Shown here: piece by piece, positions 39,791 through 53,262 of the stretch | How the letters are laid out: each line of letters begins with the position of its first letter | How positions within the stretch are numbered: the first letter of the stretch is position 1 | Assembly: GCF_021018805.1 (NCBI RefSeq) | Contig: NC_086257.1 | Span: 12,830,693-12,894,692, forward strand | DNA length: 64,000 bases | Source of the DNA: Prinia subflava | Taxonomy: Eukaryota; Chordata; Aves; Passeriformes; Cisticolidae | Direction: 5' to 3' | Position numbers and translations under genes: made by a program | Notes under the pieces: generated by a model | The model's input: only the letters and a program-made list of their open reading frames with translations | What the model was told of the DNA's origin: nothing | Database searches by the model: none

Positions 39791-41699
39791 AAATAAATTT
39801 ATGTTTACTTAATCTCGTTTTCCCATTTTGATCTTGTTTTTTATTATTGATTAATCTTAATTTAGATTTTGGGTCACACCTAGATTACATTTAATTTCTA
39901 TTCAGTCCTCAGTGCACAGGGATTCTCTTGGTTATTTTCTCTTCATACGACTGAGAAAGCTTTTGACATCTGTTTAATTTGCTTTAAAAGGTCTGATTCT
40001 ACTAAGAAGCATCTTTCTGCTAAACTGTTTGTCCCCTGCCTTCATTTCTTGTCAGGCTTCTATTATTTCTCATACACTGTCTGAAATTGTAATTTATCTG
40101 CTCAGGCATATGGTTGGTCTCGTGTTAGTCCTCCAGGTCTAAGGCACACTCCTCTTATCCAGATTCCAGAAACGAATGTGCAAGAACACTGCCATATCAA
40201 ATATTAGGAGCCTGCTTTATCCTATTACTTGTTTGTGGCTCAGATTAGGATTTTGGCTGTAACTACTATATTACATTAAGCTGTAAGAATTTCTAAGCTG
40301 AACACTGCTCAGGTGTATTCTGTGAATAAAGCAGAGCTTTCTTTAACAGCTGTCAATTGATATCACTTGTGCTTGCAAAGAGAAACACATCTACCTGGAC
40401 AGGCAAAAGCCCAGGACAAGCCCAGACAGCAGGAAACACCTAGCAGGCATGTCAGAGAAAGATGACTTCTCATAAAGCCTTCCTAGAGGCATTTAATTTG
40501 ACACAAACCCTGCAGAGCTCACTCAGTGAGCCACATTGCAAAGATGCTTCCTTCAGCACATTCTGGAATGTACCAGAATTGGCCATAACTGCTTTATACA
40601 AGTATGAATAAGCTCTAGGTGCCTTTGTTTGGGTGGGAAAGGCTGTGAAGAATCTATAAGAGGTGCAAACCAAGTATTTCAGGGCAGTGAGGAAGCATGT
40701 TTGCATGGGGGTTGCCCATCAGAAATAGGAGTTCCAGAATCAACCACTAGTAGCTTTGGTCATTAAAATCCATGAAGGTTTTGACCTTTGGAATTGTTTT
40801 TCCTGTGTTTCTGTTTCTCCCTCTAGTGCTATTATCTCTACTCTCTTGACTAACTCATACATGTCTGCATTCAGCATGTGTACCTACCATTCCCCATAAT
40901 TTCCCTTACATAGCTGCTGTCCTGGTTATGTAAAGTTTCTGTATGTGCTCAAAGACTGTTCTCTTCCAGTAATTTCTCTAACCTTGTGATGATTTCAGGC
41001 TGTTTCTGTAGTCAGAACTGTCAGCATATGGGCTATTATGAATGTTCTATGATTCAGAGTTAATATAGCCAAATATGAGACAATGCGCTTTTTTTTTTTT
41101 TTTTTTTAATAGGAATCTCCTGAAGGGTTCTTTTGTTTCTCTTAGCATATTATGATCTTTTAAAAATTATTCTTGGCTTTCAGTGGTATACATGTTGAAG
41201 AAGAGACCTTGCCTATTTACTCCACTTCGTATGCTTTAGAGAAGCCAGTGCACTACAGGTCAAGGGGAGGGATCTCATAATAAAAATGCAGAATCAGTCT
41301 GGTTATGCTGGTTAGACCAAGTTTTCCATGGTTGCTCCTTGGCTCCAGCATTGGTCATTGGCTAGAGAGAATTAGAGACAGTGGCATGCATAAAGCCATT
41401 TTTAGTTCTGCATTCTAGAAAAGCAGGACTTACAAAGTTACTCAGCTTAGTGTTGTCTCCAGGTCATCATGTTTTAGAAACACTGATGGACCAAAATGAC
41501 ATTACTTTCCCTTATTTTTTTTTCAGTCCATCTATACTTTTAACCTCCATAGTTTTCTATAGAAATGAAGTCCACAACTGGCAGCATTTTCTCTATTTTA
41601 AACCTTAAAAGCTCATTTGTTATGGGAGCCTTGCATCTCACACTGTGAGAAATAGTGAATGATGATTCCCTGTTCACATTCTGACATAACTGATGTTTT
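39791..41699. other. non-coding DNA between two LINE fragments
   Basis: No exon seen. It contains a T19 run at 41089-41107. Parts next to the LINE fragments may be further unrecognised LINE sequence. Confidence 0.5.
41089..41107. repeat. poly(T) run, 19 bases
   Basis: An uninterrupted T tract follows CAATGCGC. Confidence 0.95.
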
Positions 41700-42570
41700 T
41701 TCATAGTTCTGTCATATCTTGTTTTCATGGCTTTTGCAAGATGAAGACTCCTAATGTACTTGAACATGTACAAAAGCAGTTACATTCTTCCCATCTCCCT
41801 TGTAATCCTTCCCCAGCTCTCATATCTTTTTCGAGATTCAAAGATCAGGGCTGAACGCCCTGTTCAGTTTCATGCAGGAGTATACCCCTTTTCATTTTTT
41901 TATCTAATTATGTTTAATAATCAATTTTCAATCGTGACTATTATTGACATTTTCAGAGAAGCATACACATTGATTTCAAAACCTCTTACCCGAATATTTT
42001 GCAAGCCACTTTTATATATGCCTAATACTATTTTTCTCCATAGGTTAGAATCTATCAGTTTCCCAAACACAGATATGTAATGTCACGTTCAAGGACTGGC
42101 TGTGTGTGTGGCTTCTGCCATCATCATATGGACATGTCCTCCCTCAGAGGACTCTAGGTTCTTATTTTCCAGCAACTGGAACACATGCTGAATGTCCTAT
42201 ACTATTTGGTTCCTCATTTGGCTAGAAAATACTATTCCAAACCTTCACATTCAGCTGTAAACCCATCGACCTTTAATCATTTTGTATCATCTGTAAACAG
42301 CCACAGCTTCTGAATCATCCCTCTCCCTCAATAAATGTTATTTATTAATATAAAGAGTGCACAAATAGTCTGTGCTTTATGAGCAACCATTCATTGTGAA
42401 AAAAGTTATTTTATTTCCACCTGTTGTGCCCTATTTTTTTATAATTTGTTATTAATCAAAGTTGTTTCCTCCTATTTTCTTAAAAATTTTCTCTTCCATT
42501 GGCTCTTCAATCCAAAATAGCATCTTATGTTCATGTCCTGTGAGGGTAAACCTGGAGGAGTCTCCTGATA
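41700..42570 (-). mobile_element. second ancient CR1-clade LINE fragment
   Basis: On the minus strand TTTACAGATGATACAAAA (about 42280-42300) encodes FTDDTK, the catalytic box of CR1-type reverse transcriptase. About 450 bases further along the element, CATATCTTTTTCGAGATT (plus-strand 41820-41840) corresponds to the HLKKDILELE-like segment near the end of that frame. Both spacing and order fit a CR1 open frame read right to left. AATTATGTTCATC-like words near 42520 fit the upstream coding part. It is broken by many stops. Because it covers the same DD box as the fragment at 39.4 kb, it is a separate insertion and not a continuation. Confidence 0.75.
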
Positions 42571-45500
42571 GCCTAGTGCTGAAGGCTGCTTCTAAAGTTT
42601 ATTTTTTCCTTCCTGCTGTGACCTGACATTACTTAAGTGCTCCATTTATACTGTTAACACTGAGCTCCAGGAACTTCTTTCAGGACTTTCAGCAGACTCT
42701 GTTGCACCCATTGTGTTGATTCTGAAGATGAACAGATAATAAACCAGATTTAATATATCTACCCAAAACCACACTCAGGTCACAACCTGTCAGACAGGTT
42801 TCTTCTTTGGAAACCACTCCCAGCACACACCTACTATTGGTGTTGTTTCAAGAAAAATGAAATCAAAACAGCTCAGTGGATAGCAAGGGAACATATTTTA
42901 AGGGATAGAGAAGAGTACTCAGTCTTAATATGAGACATAATCTTGAGTATATCACCAACCTTATTGTCTTTGATCTAACTCTGTAAAAGACCTTTTTTCT
43001 TATGAGTTTAGTACTATCATTTTGATAGATATTCAGTGCCAGTGATCCACTGCCTGTATCACAAATTTAAAAAACCCAAAACACTACTGTACTTATTTCT
43101 GCCCTTCAGAAGGATGCAAAATGCCTGTTAATTATATATCAACCATGCATATGCAACCACAGACATAGAGTTAGAAAGGAGCTACATGATAGACATACCA
43201 CTTACTGCACTGAATGGATATTTAAATCCCAGTTGTCTGAAGAAGGGGGAATTGAATGTCTAGTCTCTGTCTGTAATATCTTATTGAAATGAACAAACCA
43301 CGCACTTACAGAAGGAAAAGGAAAATTGCTTGAACAGGTAATACGAATTATAGACATGTCAGTGATTGCTTTGCTTTGCCATTTCTGAAGTGTCAAGTTT
43401 TCAAATCAGTATTATTCACCTCTAATTAATATCAATACCCTGAGCCCAAATCTTTCTGTAATTGCTTTTTCATGTGTATTTTCCATATGTTCTCACCCTA
43501 AGACAGTATGTAGGCTTGAGAGGCCTAAACCATTTATAGTTCAGCAAAGACCTTAAGCTGTGCTTTTCAAGTTTTATTAACAACAAGTTCCAGTTCCATA
43601 CTGACTTTCCTGCTGTGCATAAAAAATACCACGAGCATTTTTGGTGGATATTAACAAATGTCAACAGTACAAAACCAATCCTACATTTTGCAGATAATTA
43701 GACCATCTGAAATAATTTTGAAAAGGTGGTTTCATTTGTGATCTGTGAGTAATTCACTTTCATGGACACATATTCTTTCTTAGAACTGGTTAGGGTAATT
43801 TACACATTACAAGACTTCTAGATATAGTTGATCACTTATCCAGTACTAATAAATTGGAAATGCATGTGCATGATTTAACAGAAAAAGGAAGATGTGAATG
43901 TAATGCAGGTAAATTGCTGAACTAAGTTCTACTTCTGACAGCTAAAGAACACATGAATAGAACTTATCTGGAGAACACAAGTTGCTTTGCATCATCTTTC
44001 AAAATGTTGATTTTTCTTCTAAATATTTCAAAACAATTATATGACTATTTTTGAGAAAAATGCTTAGTCCCAAAACACTGGATTCCAGACAAATTGTGAG
44101 TTTGCATGTGGGGAGGGATTGCAGGGCCACATTCTTCTTCCTTCAGCACCTAAATTGGACATGAGAGGAAAAGTAATATTCCTGTTAAAAAAACCCACAA
44201 AAAATCCCAAACAAAGAAATAAAAAAACCCAAGCCCAAAAATATTTCTCTTTCAACAAAATACTGATTTATTTTAAAAATAATTTCAGCTACAGCTCATT
44301 TCTGCCAGACTTTCCATGTCACCTGCCATTGGCTAAATTGGTATATCCCTTTCAGTGTCTGACTTTACCAAATTAACCTTCCATATTTGGGTTCTGGTTA
44401 CTGGGAATGAACCTCTGCAGATTCATAAATATCTTCAGTTTTGAAGAGTTTTCTACTTCCAAGGATGAACCTTTTCTTTTTCTAGATCTTTTTCCTGCCT
44501 CTACCAGCACCAGGCATTTTGCAAGGTTTGTTACAAAGTCTATGGGGAATACAAAAGCTTGAGAGATCTTAAAAGAGGTGGAATTTCATGAGGCAAATAA
44601 TGTAAATGAATACAGGAGTGCTGTGTGCCCTGGCCTATTGGTGATGCAGCAAAGTTTCCTCCTTTTTTCATACGCATTTTTTCTTTTGTCTTAAAACCCC
44701 TCTGTTTGTCTGTTTTGTTTTTGTTTTTGTTTTTTTTGTTTCATTGATTTTGGGGTTCCTTTTAACTTTTTGATTTTGGATTTCTCCCATCCTAATGAGA
44801 TTTTAAACAGACATGTATGAAAAATAAAAACCTTGACTTAAAACTCTCAAGCAGGGAAACAGAAAGAAATTGAGCTGTGAAGGGAAATGTGACAATTAAA
44901 GCTGCAGAATCTGTAGCGGTGAAATCCACTTGAAATTGTGTCACAGCACAGAAATGAAGCTGTAATTACTGAAAGGCTCAGCAAATACAAGCATTCCAAT
45001 TCTTATTAAAACAAGCAATGTTAGCCACAGTAAAGAGAAATAGGCAAAATAAAAAAAAAAAAAGCCACAGTGCATAGACATTCTTATCTATACAAGTTTT
45101 TTGGATAAGATATGTCTTTTAGTATGAGTCTTTTAATATGAGCCCAAGATTCAGTGTCTTCTCAAATTATGGACATCAGGAGAAACATCCATGGGGCTGG
45201 GTCATGTTACAAAGGCATGAAACAGGTGTAAAGAGAGTTAATTCCGTAGATTATATATTCCCATTGAAAGGAAAATACTTATCAGAAGGAACACTTTTTA
45301 ATGGTTTTGTTTGCTGGCTAAACCCACTCTTGGTAAGACTTGTAAAACTAAAACTTTGGGTTAGTACTTGCTTTTCATTTTTGAGGCACTAGTAGCTGAA
45401 ACTATCTACAATTACTTGTAACTGAGCTGACAAAGTATTTCAAACACAGCTCAGCCTCTCCTGCCTTCCTTCTTAATTCAGGCATTCTGGAAATGGTGCC

Positions 45501-45620
45501 ACTCTTACCACTCCTCCCATTATTTCTGCTCCACATCTCTGGTGGCTTCAGATCTTCCTGCCGCCCATCCAACATGGTCTTTTAATATCCCTCAACGACT
45601 CACACCAGCCACTGGCATCA
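42571..45620. other. non-coding DNA, no gene seen
   Basis: AT-rich unique sequence. It has a perfect inverted repeat, AACCTGTC/GACAGGTT, around a single A at 42784-42800, an A13 run at 45051-45063, and a 14-bp tandem duplication at 45115-45142. Confidence 0.6.
45115..45142. repeat. 14-bp tandem duplication
   Basis: TCTTTTAGTATGAG is followed directly by TCTTTTAATATGAG, with one difference. Confidence 0.9.
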
Positions 45621-45639
45621 GAACCAGCCCTCAGCAGCC

Positions 45640-45800
45640 CAGCACCACCTTGCAAAGTGAATGTCATTATTGCCATTGATCGCCAATGGAGCAGGGGATC
45701 TGTGTCAGCTGAAAAAGCGCTCAACTCTTCAGTATTGCCTCAGTTCACGGCGGTTCCTTTTCTGTCTCCTGATATTTTATTACAGCAGAATCATTTTAAT
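45640..45800. promoter_or_regulatory. possible conserved regulatory element
   Basis: Several CpGs survive within about 100 bases (ATCGCC, AAGCGCTC, CACGGCGG) in an otherwise CpG-poor setting. CCATTG and CAATGG at 45673-45689 form an inverted repeat that includes a CCAAT box of the NF-Y type. A chance open frame (45657-45851) covers it. Conservation is suspected from texture only. Confidence 0.3.
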
Positions 45801-45836
45801 TGGCACATGCTGGTGGAAACAAAACTGCATCTGTTG

Positions 45837-45912
45837 AGGGCCAGATTCTAGGACTCCTGCTCAGGTGGTACAAGTCCCTTGTTCTGGAGTGTGTCCATTG
45901 AAATCAAGAAAC
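45837..45912. repeat. decayed copy of old self-complementary repeat
   Basis: It opens GGGCCAGATTCTAGGACTCC and carries GTGTCCATTGAAATCAAG about 50 bases later. The order fits the same old family as the 15349 and 24474 copies. Confidence 0.45.
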
Positions 45913-48900
45913 CTGCCCAATTGTTAGAGGTTCAGAGGAACACATTGTTCTGATAGGTATTCACTTTTATTCCATAATATGCTTTAAAAATACACACTGT
46001 ACAAACCATTAAAAAAAACTCCTATTAAAGTAAGTTTTGCCATAATAGAGCAGGGAAGCAGCAGGAGGGGAACAAAGGGCTACCCAGCACGACACTTATG
46101 CTAGCAAACACCAATTCACACCTGTTAACTACTGTGAATAAAATCTTTGGAATCAGTTCCTCAAAAAAGTCAAAGAAAGAAAGAAAAACTGTTCACCATG
46201 AAAGAAAACGGGAACCTCAGGTGTGCTGCTGAAAGCTTACAGAGTCAGATCAGCATTTATAATCAGTGACTTCTGAGACTACCTGAAGGAATGGAAGGCG
46301 AGGACTTGGCAGGTACACAAAGTATACACAAGCACAGAAGAATCCGTCCTCGTAATTTTGAAGTGAAATGGAGGATAACCCCACGAGGTCCCAGGAAAGA
46401 CACAATGTTCTGAACTAAAAGTTCAGCCGGAGCTTTGGTCCTGGGAGATAATTATAAGGCTGCCTGACCTAACTGACCCAGCTTAATGAAATGAGTATGT
46501 CAGAACTGAGGAGAAAAGAAAAATATGCAGTGAGCATCAAAATGGGGTTCCTGATCTGTCACTGCTATTCAGATTTTTACGAAAAGAGATGTGTTATTGT
46601 CAAAGGCTTTTCCATTAATAGATGTCAGCCTTGGCGGCTACACACGACCAAACAGAGTACAGAAATTCTGATCTCATTTCTATCCCCACAAATATGGTGA
46701 CAGTTGCCTGAAAACTGTTGCTGAAGACTGAAGTGATTGAATTCAGGACATTTGCTTAAGATGGGCATTTAATCATAAGTGTTATTTGTCAATCTAAAAT
46801 CCAATTACACATCCTTACCTTTGTGAGGACTTGGGCAATATTGCATCAACATGAACAAGCAGGAAAAATGTCCTCTCGTTATTAATAATAATATCTCATT
46901 ATATGGAATAGAATGCTCTTGCAAAGAGACTTAAGATTCCTGAGGAACCCATAGGCTTATATCTTATGTATTTTAAATCAGCTTTACATTAGCCCTGGTT
47001 CCAAAGTAAACTTAAACTAGAAAAACCCAGCTGTGGAAGTCTGGCTGGGTGAATTTTCTATTGGTAGGGCTGTCTTCCACTGCATACCACTGAGAAGGAA
47101 TGACATGACTTGTGTATCCACAACCCAGCAATTCCTGGCTCACCATGCAACCCAAGGAGCTTCTTCATAGATGACACAGCATAAATCCTGAGGCTGTATC
47201 CCATTTTTATTTATTTACACACTCGTAGTCTTAAGGGATGCTTCAGCAGGAAAAAGCAGGTACAGTACTTAATGTGCAAGTTCAGTTCAGCAGAACTCCA
47301 ACTAAAGCATGTCAGCCTCAAGGGCTTTTCTCTCAAACAGTGATCCTAAGTTCTCCACAGAAGGAAACTTGCTGAACTACATTTTTCTGAACTTTAAAGA
47401 AAAAAAGTCCTGATTCTAAACCGAATGAGAGAGTAAATGAATGAGCAACTTCACTGAAAGCAGGAGTGGCCCTGGTCTATTCTAGGAGAGCTATAGAGAA
47501 TCCGGACAACGAAGCCATGACAAGAAAATGTTCCCACTTTTTTTTTAACTCTTTTGTTGTAAGAACATTATCCATCTCAGTAGCTTTATTCTCAGCAGCA
47601 AACTGTAGACTGGTCTTTGAGGACTCTTAAATAACCTCAGGTCTGGACGTAAAAAGGAAGCAAACCAGAACAATCAAACCTAAGGTTTACTTTTTACCAT
47701 ATTTCTAAGCTACCTTTTTGATTCTCAGGCTCCTGCCTCCAGCCTTTCCCAAGTCAGTTCCATTCCCATCTTTTTCTCCCTGGATGATTCCCTCACAGCA
47801 GGCAGAGAGGCACCACTTCCAGGCAACTCCTGCTGTGCATCAGTTCTTCCACTGTAGTCTTTTTCTTGAGGCTCCTTTACATGGATCAGTCTCCCCAGCA
47901 ACTTTGGCCTCAATTTCTGCTCTTCTTTGTCATTTAGGGGTTGGCTACACTGAAATCTCGTTTGGTTGGAAGCTGACCTGCTGCCTATTCTGAATAATTT
48001 TAGGCTTAGTCCTGGGATCTGACTGGGATTTTAAGAGTCGTTCTTTTCTTTCCTGGGGATTAATGAACCTTTTCAAATCACCTTATTTGGTATAACATCA
48101 CAAAGTGCCTTTACTTTGCCAAAAAACTACCCAAAATAATTAGTATTTAGCTTTTAAATATCTCCTGTTTTCCTTGTTCTTTGAAACTATGACCACCTGG
48201 AAAATTATGACGTTCCCATTCTGGCATAGCAGAACCTTGATGGACAGACTAATGTAAACTTAGAGACTTAAGTCCAGCCTTACCTTCAAATTGGAAACTC
48301 ATGACTCTGACAAATAAATAAAAAACGCTTTGGAAAACTCCTGGTCTTTTTAGAATTTCTCTGTAAATACACATATCTGTAGATGGCTTGGAGAAATACA
48401 AATGAATAAAGTTCAGAGGAGACTTCCCAGGCTCACGGCTGTTTTTTACAGGATATTCTAGACTAGAAGATTGGTCATGGATTCATTCCAAGTCAGTTCC
48501 TTTAAGACTACATAACTTTTACTCTCTGCCTCATCCAGCTCTTCCTCACCCCTGGTGACATCCACACACTTTTCCCCTGTTCAGACTTTTGCTGGGGGAG
48601 AAATAAAGTTACATTTGAAGGTTCGTGGAAGAAAATCTCAGATAATGTGAGACAGTCGAGGAGTAGAAGTCTCAGTCTGAATGGGGTCAAAAGGATTACA
48701 AATCATTTGTGGCTTGACCAAGCAGCAGAGAAGTATATCCAGTATAGATGGTGGAAATGAGATACAGTTTTTCTAGGTTTTAATTGGATGTAATGTTTTC
48801 CCCTCAGACAAGGGCCCATCAACAGCTCAACATGTTCTTGGTGTTGCTGCAAGACCGAATTGCACATTTGTTTTTGACCTTGAGGCAATCAGGATTTTGT

Positions 48901-51900
48901 CTTTGAGGTAAGATCTGTCAACATCACCTTCTTTCATTTGCCAGGCCCATATCCTCCTAATATCCATGGAGAGCATTTGTATCTTACCCAACTCCTTTTA
49001 CTTGAGAGCATTTAAACATCTAAGGGCAGAATTCTACCACGTCTCTAGGCAGGCTGCTTTTTCTTTGGTTTTCACAACATTTCTTTTGTGGGTGTTAACT
49101 TTGTTTTTGGTCAGGAAATATATAAAAAAAACCCAGTTACTAAATTGCATAAAAGAAATTAATTGGAAAAACTGAGATAAAACCATTTATGAAAGAATAT
49201 AAAAATTACGTTCAAGAATACTCTCAGAAGTATTTCTTTCCTGACTAAATCTCTGAGAAAAACACCAGTATTTCCTTTTTGTACTGAAAGATTCAAAAGG
49301 CAAATATAACAACAGTAAACTTTGATAGTATACACAATAAAGCTGAATATCCTTCTTCGTTGTCTCTGTGAATTGTATCTTGTGATATTAACTTTAAAAA
49401 AGAAAGAAAATTAACATTTTATATTTATTAGCAGATTACTCAAATGGTTTGTAATCTCAGAGGTTCCTGTAAGTACTGCTGAAAATTTTTACATCATTTC
49501 ACTGGGCACAACAACATAAAATGACACAAAGTGCTTCTCTGAGTTACTTATACTTCTCACCAGGTTATGTACTCTCTTCATTCTGCCACCAGATATATCT
49601 TCTTTCTTTTTGCCCTCAGGATTCTTCTACACAATTTCAATATGCTTGTCTGAGAGAGAAAAAGGAAAAAAAAAATATTCAGTTCAAATTTTGAAAATAT
49701 CTTATGCTTACAACTCTTTCCTTTCACATTAAAAAATATTACTTAGGCGATTTTTTTTATTTTTGTAAGGTCTCAAAAAGAACACCTTCCAGACTCAAGG
49801 ACTAAAGACAAAACACTCTCACAGTGCAAAAATTCAGCTGAAAATTTTAATCAGGACTGGAAGTGGAGTTTGCAGATTGATTTAAATTAGGCAGGCCTGG
49901 CTCTATATTGGGAAGTCTGTGCTTGCATATCCATTTTTTTTAAGCCAGTTCTTCTTTTGGATTCTCAGATAAAAGAGAATAAAGTGGGCATTCTCCACTT
50001 GATGCAATTTCACTATACAGTGATTCCCATCAATGTATAATTAAAAGTGGATTTCCTTTTCCCTGAGATGGGGGAGGGTCTGCATAAACCTGGTTGATGT
50101 GAAGTGAACAAAGAGAACTTTCATGAGTTCTCCTGCAAACAGTCTATCAGTTACAATTCCTAGTGTTCACACTGCTGCACTGTTCAAAAGGAGCTCTAAA
50201 AAAAAAGTCAAGCAGGGGGTCCAAGAAAAATTCAACCCGCATGCCAACTAAGGGAAAGAAAGAGAAGGCAGGAAAAAAAACCTAGCTTTTGTTGTAAAAA
50301 GAACTAATGAAGCTGCTCTTAGAACTGTCCACGGTGACACAACAAGCCTGTGCACCCACACACATTGTGAGAGTGCCAGTCACCCACGGTAATGAGAAAA
50401 GGAAACACTGTAGGCAAAGGAAATATATGAATACATTGCTTTTATGGTTTAACTGTAGGAAATCACAACGCTGGCCCACAATATCTTGTGCCAACTGCCA
50501 AAAGTGGTAAAGTAATACATAAGGTTGTCTACTTATATTTTTCTTACAGACAAGATGGACTGGTGGGGGGTAAAATCCCATTATCATTATAAATTGCTAA
50601 TTAAATAATTATCAATTAGATGGGCAGACAGAACTCATTCCAATGAATTCCTTAGAGGGCTTTCAGTAAAGAAAAACAGTAATTTTGATTATTTTTTTTA
50701 TCCATACTTCCTGCCTAGGGGCTCTAAATAGAGATGATATATGGTGTATCCCATGTTAGACTTTCACATAGTATATCTTGTGTTAGAGCTCAGGGACAAA
50801 CACTGAACTTTGGTGCATATATAGATCCTTTTTCAGGTTTTCAGATAAATGGCCTTAATTTCATGATATTAATTAGATACCCAGGGTTATTTCCTAAGGA
50901 ATAAAAAGAACACTTTCCAGACTTTTACATGGCTTTGAGAAATCACTTTTTCCCAAGTAATTGATAATATTTTCTAATATGTCATTGCATTTTCTTTTCC
51001 CTTTTTTTTTTTTTGTATAATCCAGAATTTATTTTGAAATAAAATATTAAAACATGTAATACAGATATGTAGTCAGGATTCAGCACAGTGCAAGGAATAT
51101 TTTTAATTAACTTTATTCTGTCCATTATTACCAAAACCAACACAAAATTAAACCCTTTGCTTTCAGGTTTTGCTGTCAAGTTTTCAGGTCAGACCCTTGC
51201 GCAAAGCTGTAACAGTTCTGAGCAACAGAAATGATCCTGTCCTGTCCTGTCCCCTTACTCATGTACGTAATTTTTCTGAGAAGTGTCCCTCTGGCCCCTT
51301 AAAAAACTTATTCAGCTACAGTCAGTCATTACTCATGTGAGCACAGAGTGGTTGCATCCACACTTTTCTTGTTCTAAATCAGTTTTGCAAGACAATTATA
51401 AGCGATAATGGTTTGCAAGTGCTGGTTAAGAAATGTTCAGTAGTATGTGACAAGGAATATTTTTTAAGAACAGAAGTTCTGCAGGCTGAACTGAAGAGTC
51501 ACATTAATGTTTGGAAAGGAGTTTTCATTGCCAGCAAACACCAACAAAAAGTGAGGAACGGAAATGGTAAGATGAAAGATGGACTTTTAATTCCAAAGCC
51601 AGGAACATTTAAATATGAATGGGGTTTGCTGCCGTCCTCTATCTTTTGTCAGGAAATATGAAGCTCTGGAAGTCCTTTTGTTGCCTTCTTTGTTAACTGT
51701 ATGAGGCTGAAAGGAGTTGGCTTGTTTCATTTTCAAACCCCATCACAATGAGGGTCTCAAAAAAGAATGCTTATAAATACATGAAAATGCTGGAGGGGTC
51801 ATAAAGGATAGAAAACTTTCTTTTTCATAATCATCTGTCATTGGATGACTTACCAGGAACAATAATAATGAAAAACAAACAGCAAGGAAAAAAATTTTAA

Positions 51901-53139
51901 GGTTTAGAAAGGGGAACAGAGCTGTAGAATAAAATTAAAATATCCTGTCATAAAGGTAGATATTTGAGAACAAGATCAAGAGATATAAAGTATATTTAGC
52001 AATGTGCAATCTCTTGCTATTTCCTCTTTTGCTATTTTCCCTGTTGGTTTCTGGGAGATCTCAGAATCCCAAGGTAAGTTCCTCACAGTGATGTTCTCTA
52101 ATGTGATTTACTTTGAGGAATACTTAATGGAGAAAGGTGCCTACTACATTTAGTTATTGAGTTTTTGTTCATGGTTCAGGATTGATCCACTTGAGTCTTT
52201 CAGCAGGGAGTAGTTTTCCAGTGTGGCACAGCATGACTCCAAATCAATAAGGTTAATAGATGTGGTGGCCACACAGTCAGAGGTGATGTGCCTGGCATTT
52301 TCCATGCCAATGAAGAAAATTTCTGATGACGAGATGTCATTTTTGTGCCGGCAGTAATGTCACCCTGATTACCTAGAGCACACAGCCAGTTAGTAAGTTA
52401 GCAAGACTGTAAATGGCCCATTAATCTGAATTATCTTTACAGGAACTGTTTCAAAAAATTTTGCTTGCACCCAAATTACTGGCGCCTCTGTGATTCTTGA
52501 AATGCCAACAGCATACTTGCTATATAAAAACAGTATTTGCTCTGTAAAGGTGACTGAATGGGAATCACCAGCCTGGGACTTCACTCTACATTTCCAGCCT
52601 TAAGAAAAAGAAAAAAAAAATATAAAGAAAAAAAGAAGAAAAAAAGTTACATGTTGTTTTAAAAATAAACACATGAGCAAAGAGGAAAAAAACACAACAC
52701 AAAACACCACTGGAAAAAAGTAATAATGTAGATGACATCTACTTATGTAATGAGAATGTGATGTGTTGGTGTTCCTGCAGTTCTAATTTTCTCTGACTTT
52801 TTAAAATATGCAAACTCTTAACAGTGCCTCCCAGATCATTAATGGGTACACATTCCCAGATGGCCTGCATTGTGAACAAAGTGTTGGACTGGACTGCAAA
52901 GAGAAATCTGTTTAATATTCCAATATCTAAATGTCAGGAAGGTGTAATTCAGAGTGCCACTGGAAGATGAACTGAACAGAATACAATTTATGGTGACTTT
53001 AGTTAACAAATGGCATTAAGGGAAGAATTTCCATAATTAAATCATTAACTAATATGAAATATTGATTTCCTCTCTGATGTTACAGTATTATCACTTGTCA
53101 GACTTGCAGATAAGCGAAGAGCACTCAGTGCAGTCCCTA
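45913..53139. other. non-coding DNA, no gene seen
   Basis: No supported exon. 51240-51260 has three CCTGT units. 52600-52650 is a purine-rich AAG tract. 52200-52580 may be conserved: it contains GCCGGC at 52347-52352, GTAATGTCACCCTGATTACC nearby, and ATTAATCTGAATTATC and GGCGCC words further on. Confidence 0.55.
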
Positions 53140-53262
53140 CCAGGAACAACAATAATTTGCATTATGATAACACTGTCGAGCACCATCAAGCACAGCAAAC
53201 AGAGCTAGGTGCCACGTGTGCCAGGCCATCCTTGCCCCGAAGAGCTCACAGACAACACTTTG
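53140..53262 (+). mobile_element. ancient amniote SINE or LINE-tail remnant
   Basis: The order of blocks TTTGCATTATGATAACAC, GAGCACC, CAGAGCTAGGTGCC and TTGCCCCGAAGAGCTCACAG follows, from memory, an old repeat common in turtles and crocodiles. Its consensus reads ATTTGTATTACGGTAGCGCC, then GTGCTAGGCGCTGT, then CCCTGCCCCGAAGAGCTTACA. Related tails occur in L3/CR1-type LINEs and MIR-like SINEs. The exact family is not assigned here. A 112-codon open frame (53209-53547) overlaps it and is taken as chance. Confidence 0.6.

Noticed and set aside
41040..41062. TTCTATGATTC resembling a CR1 3' octamer tail
   Set aside because: No CR1 body precedes it. An 11-base match alone is not enough.
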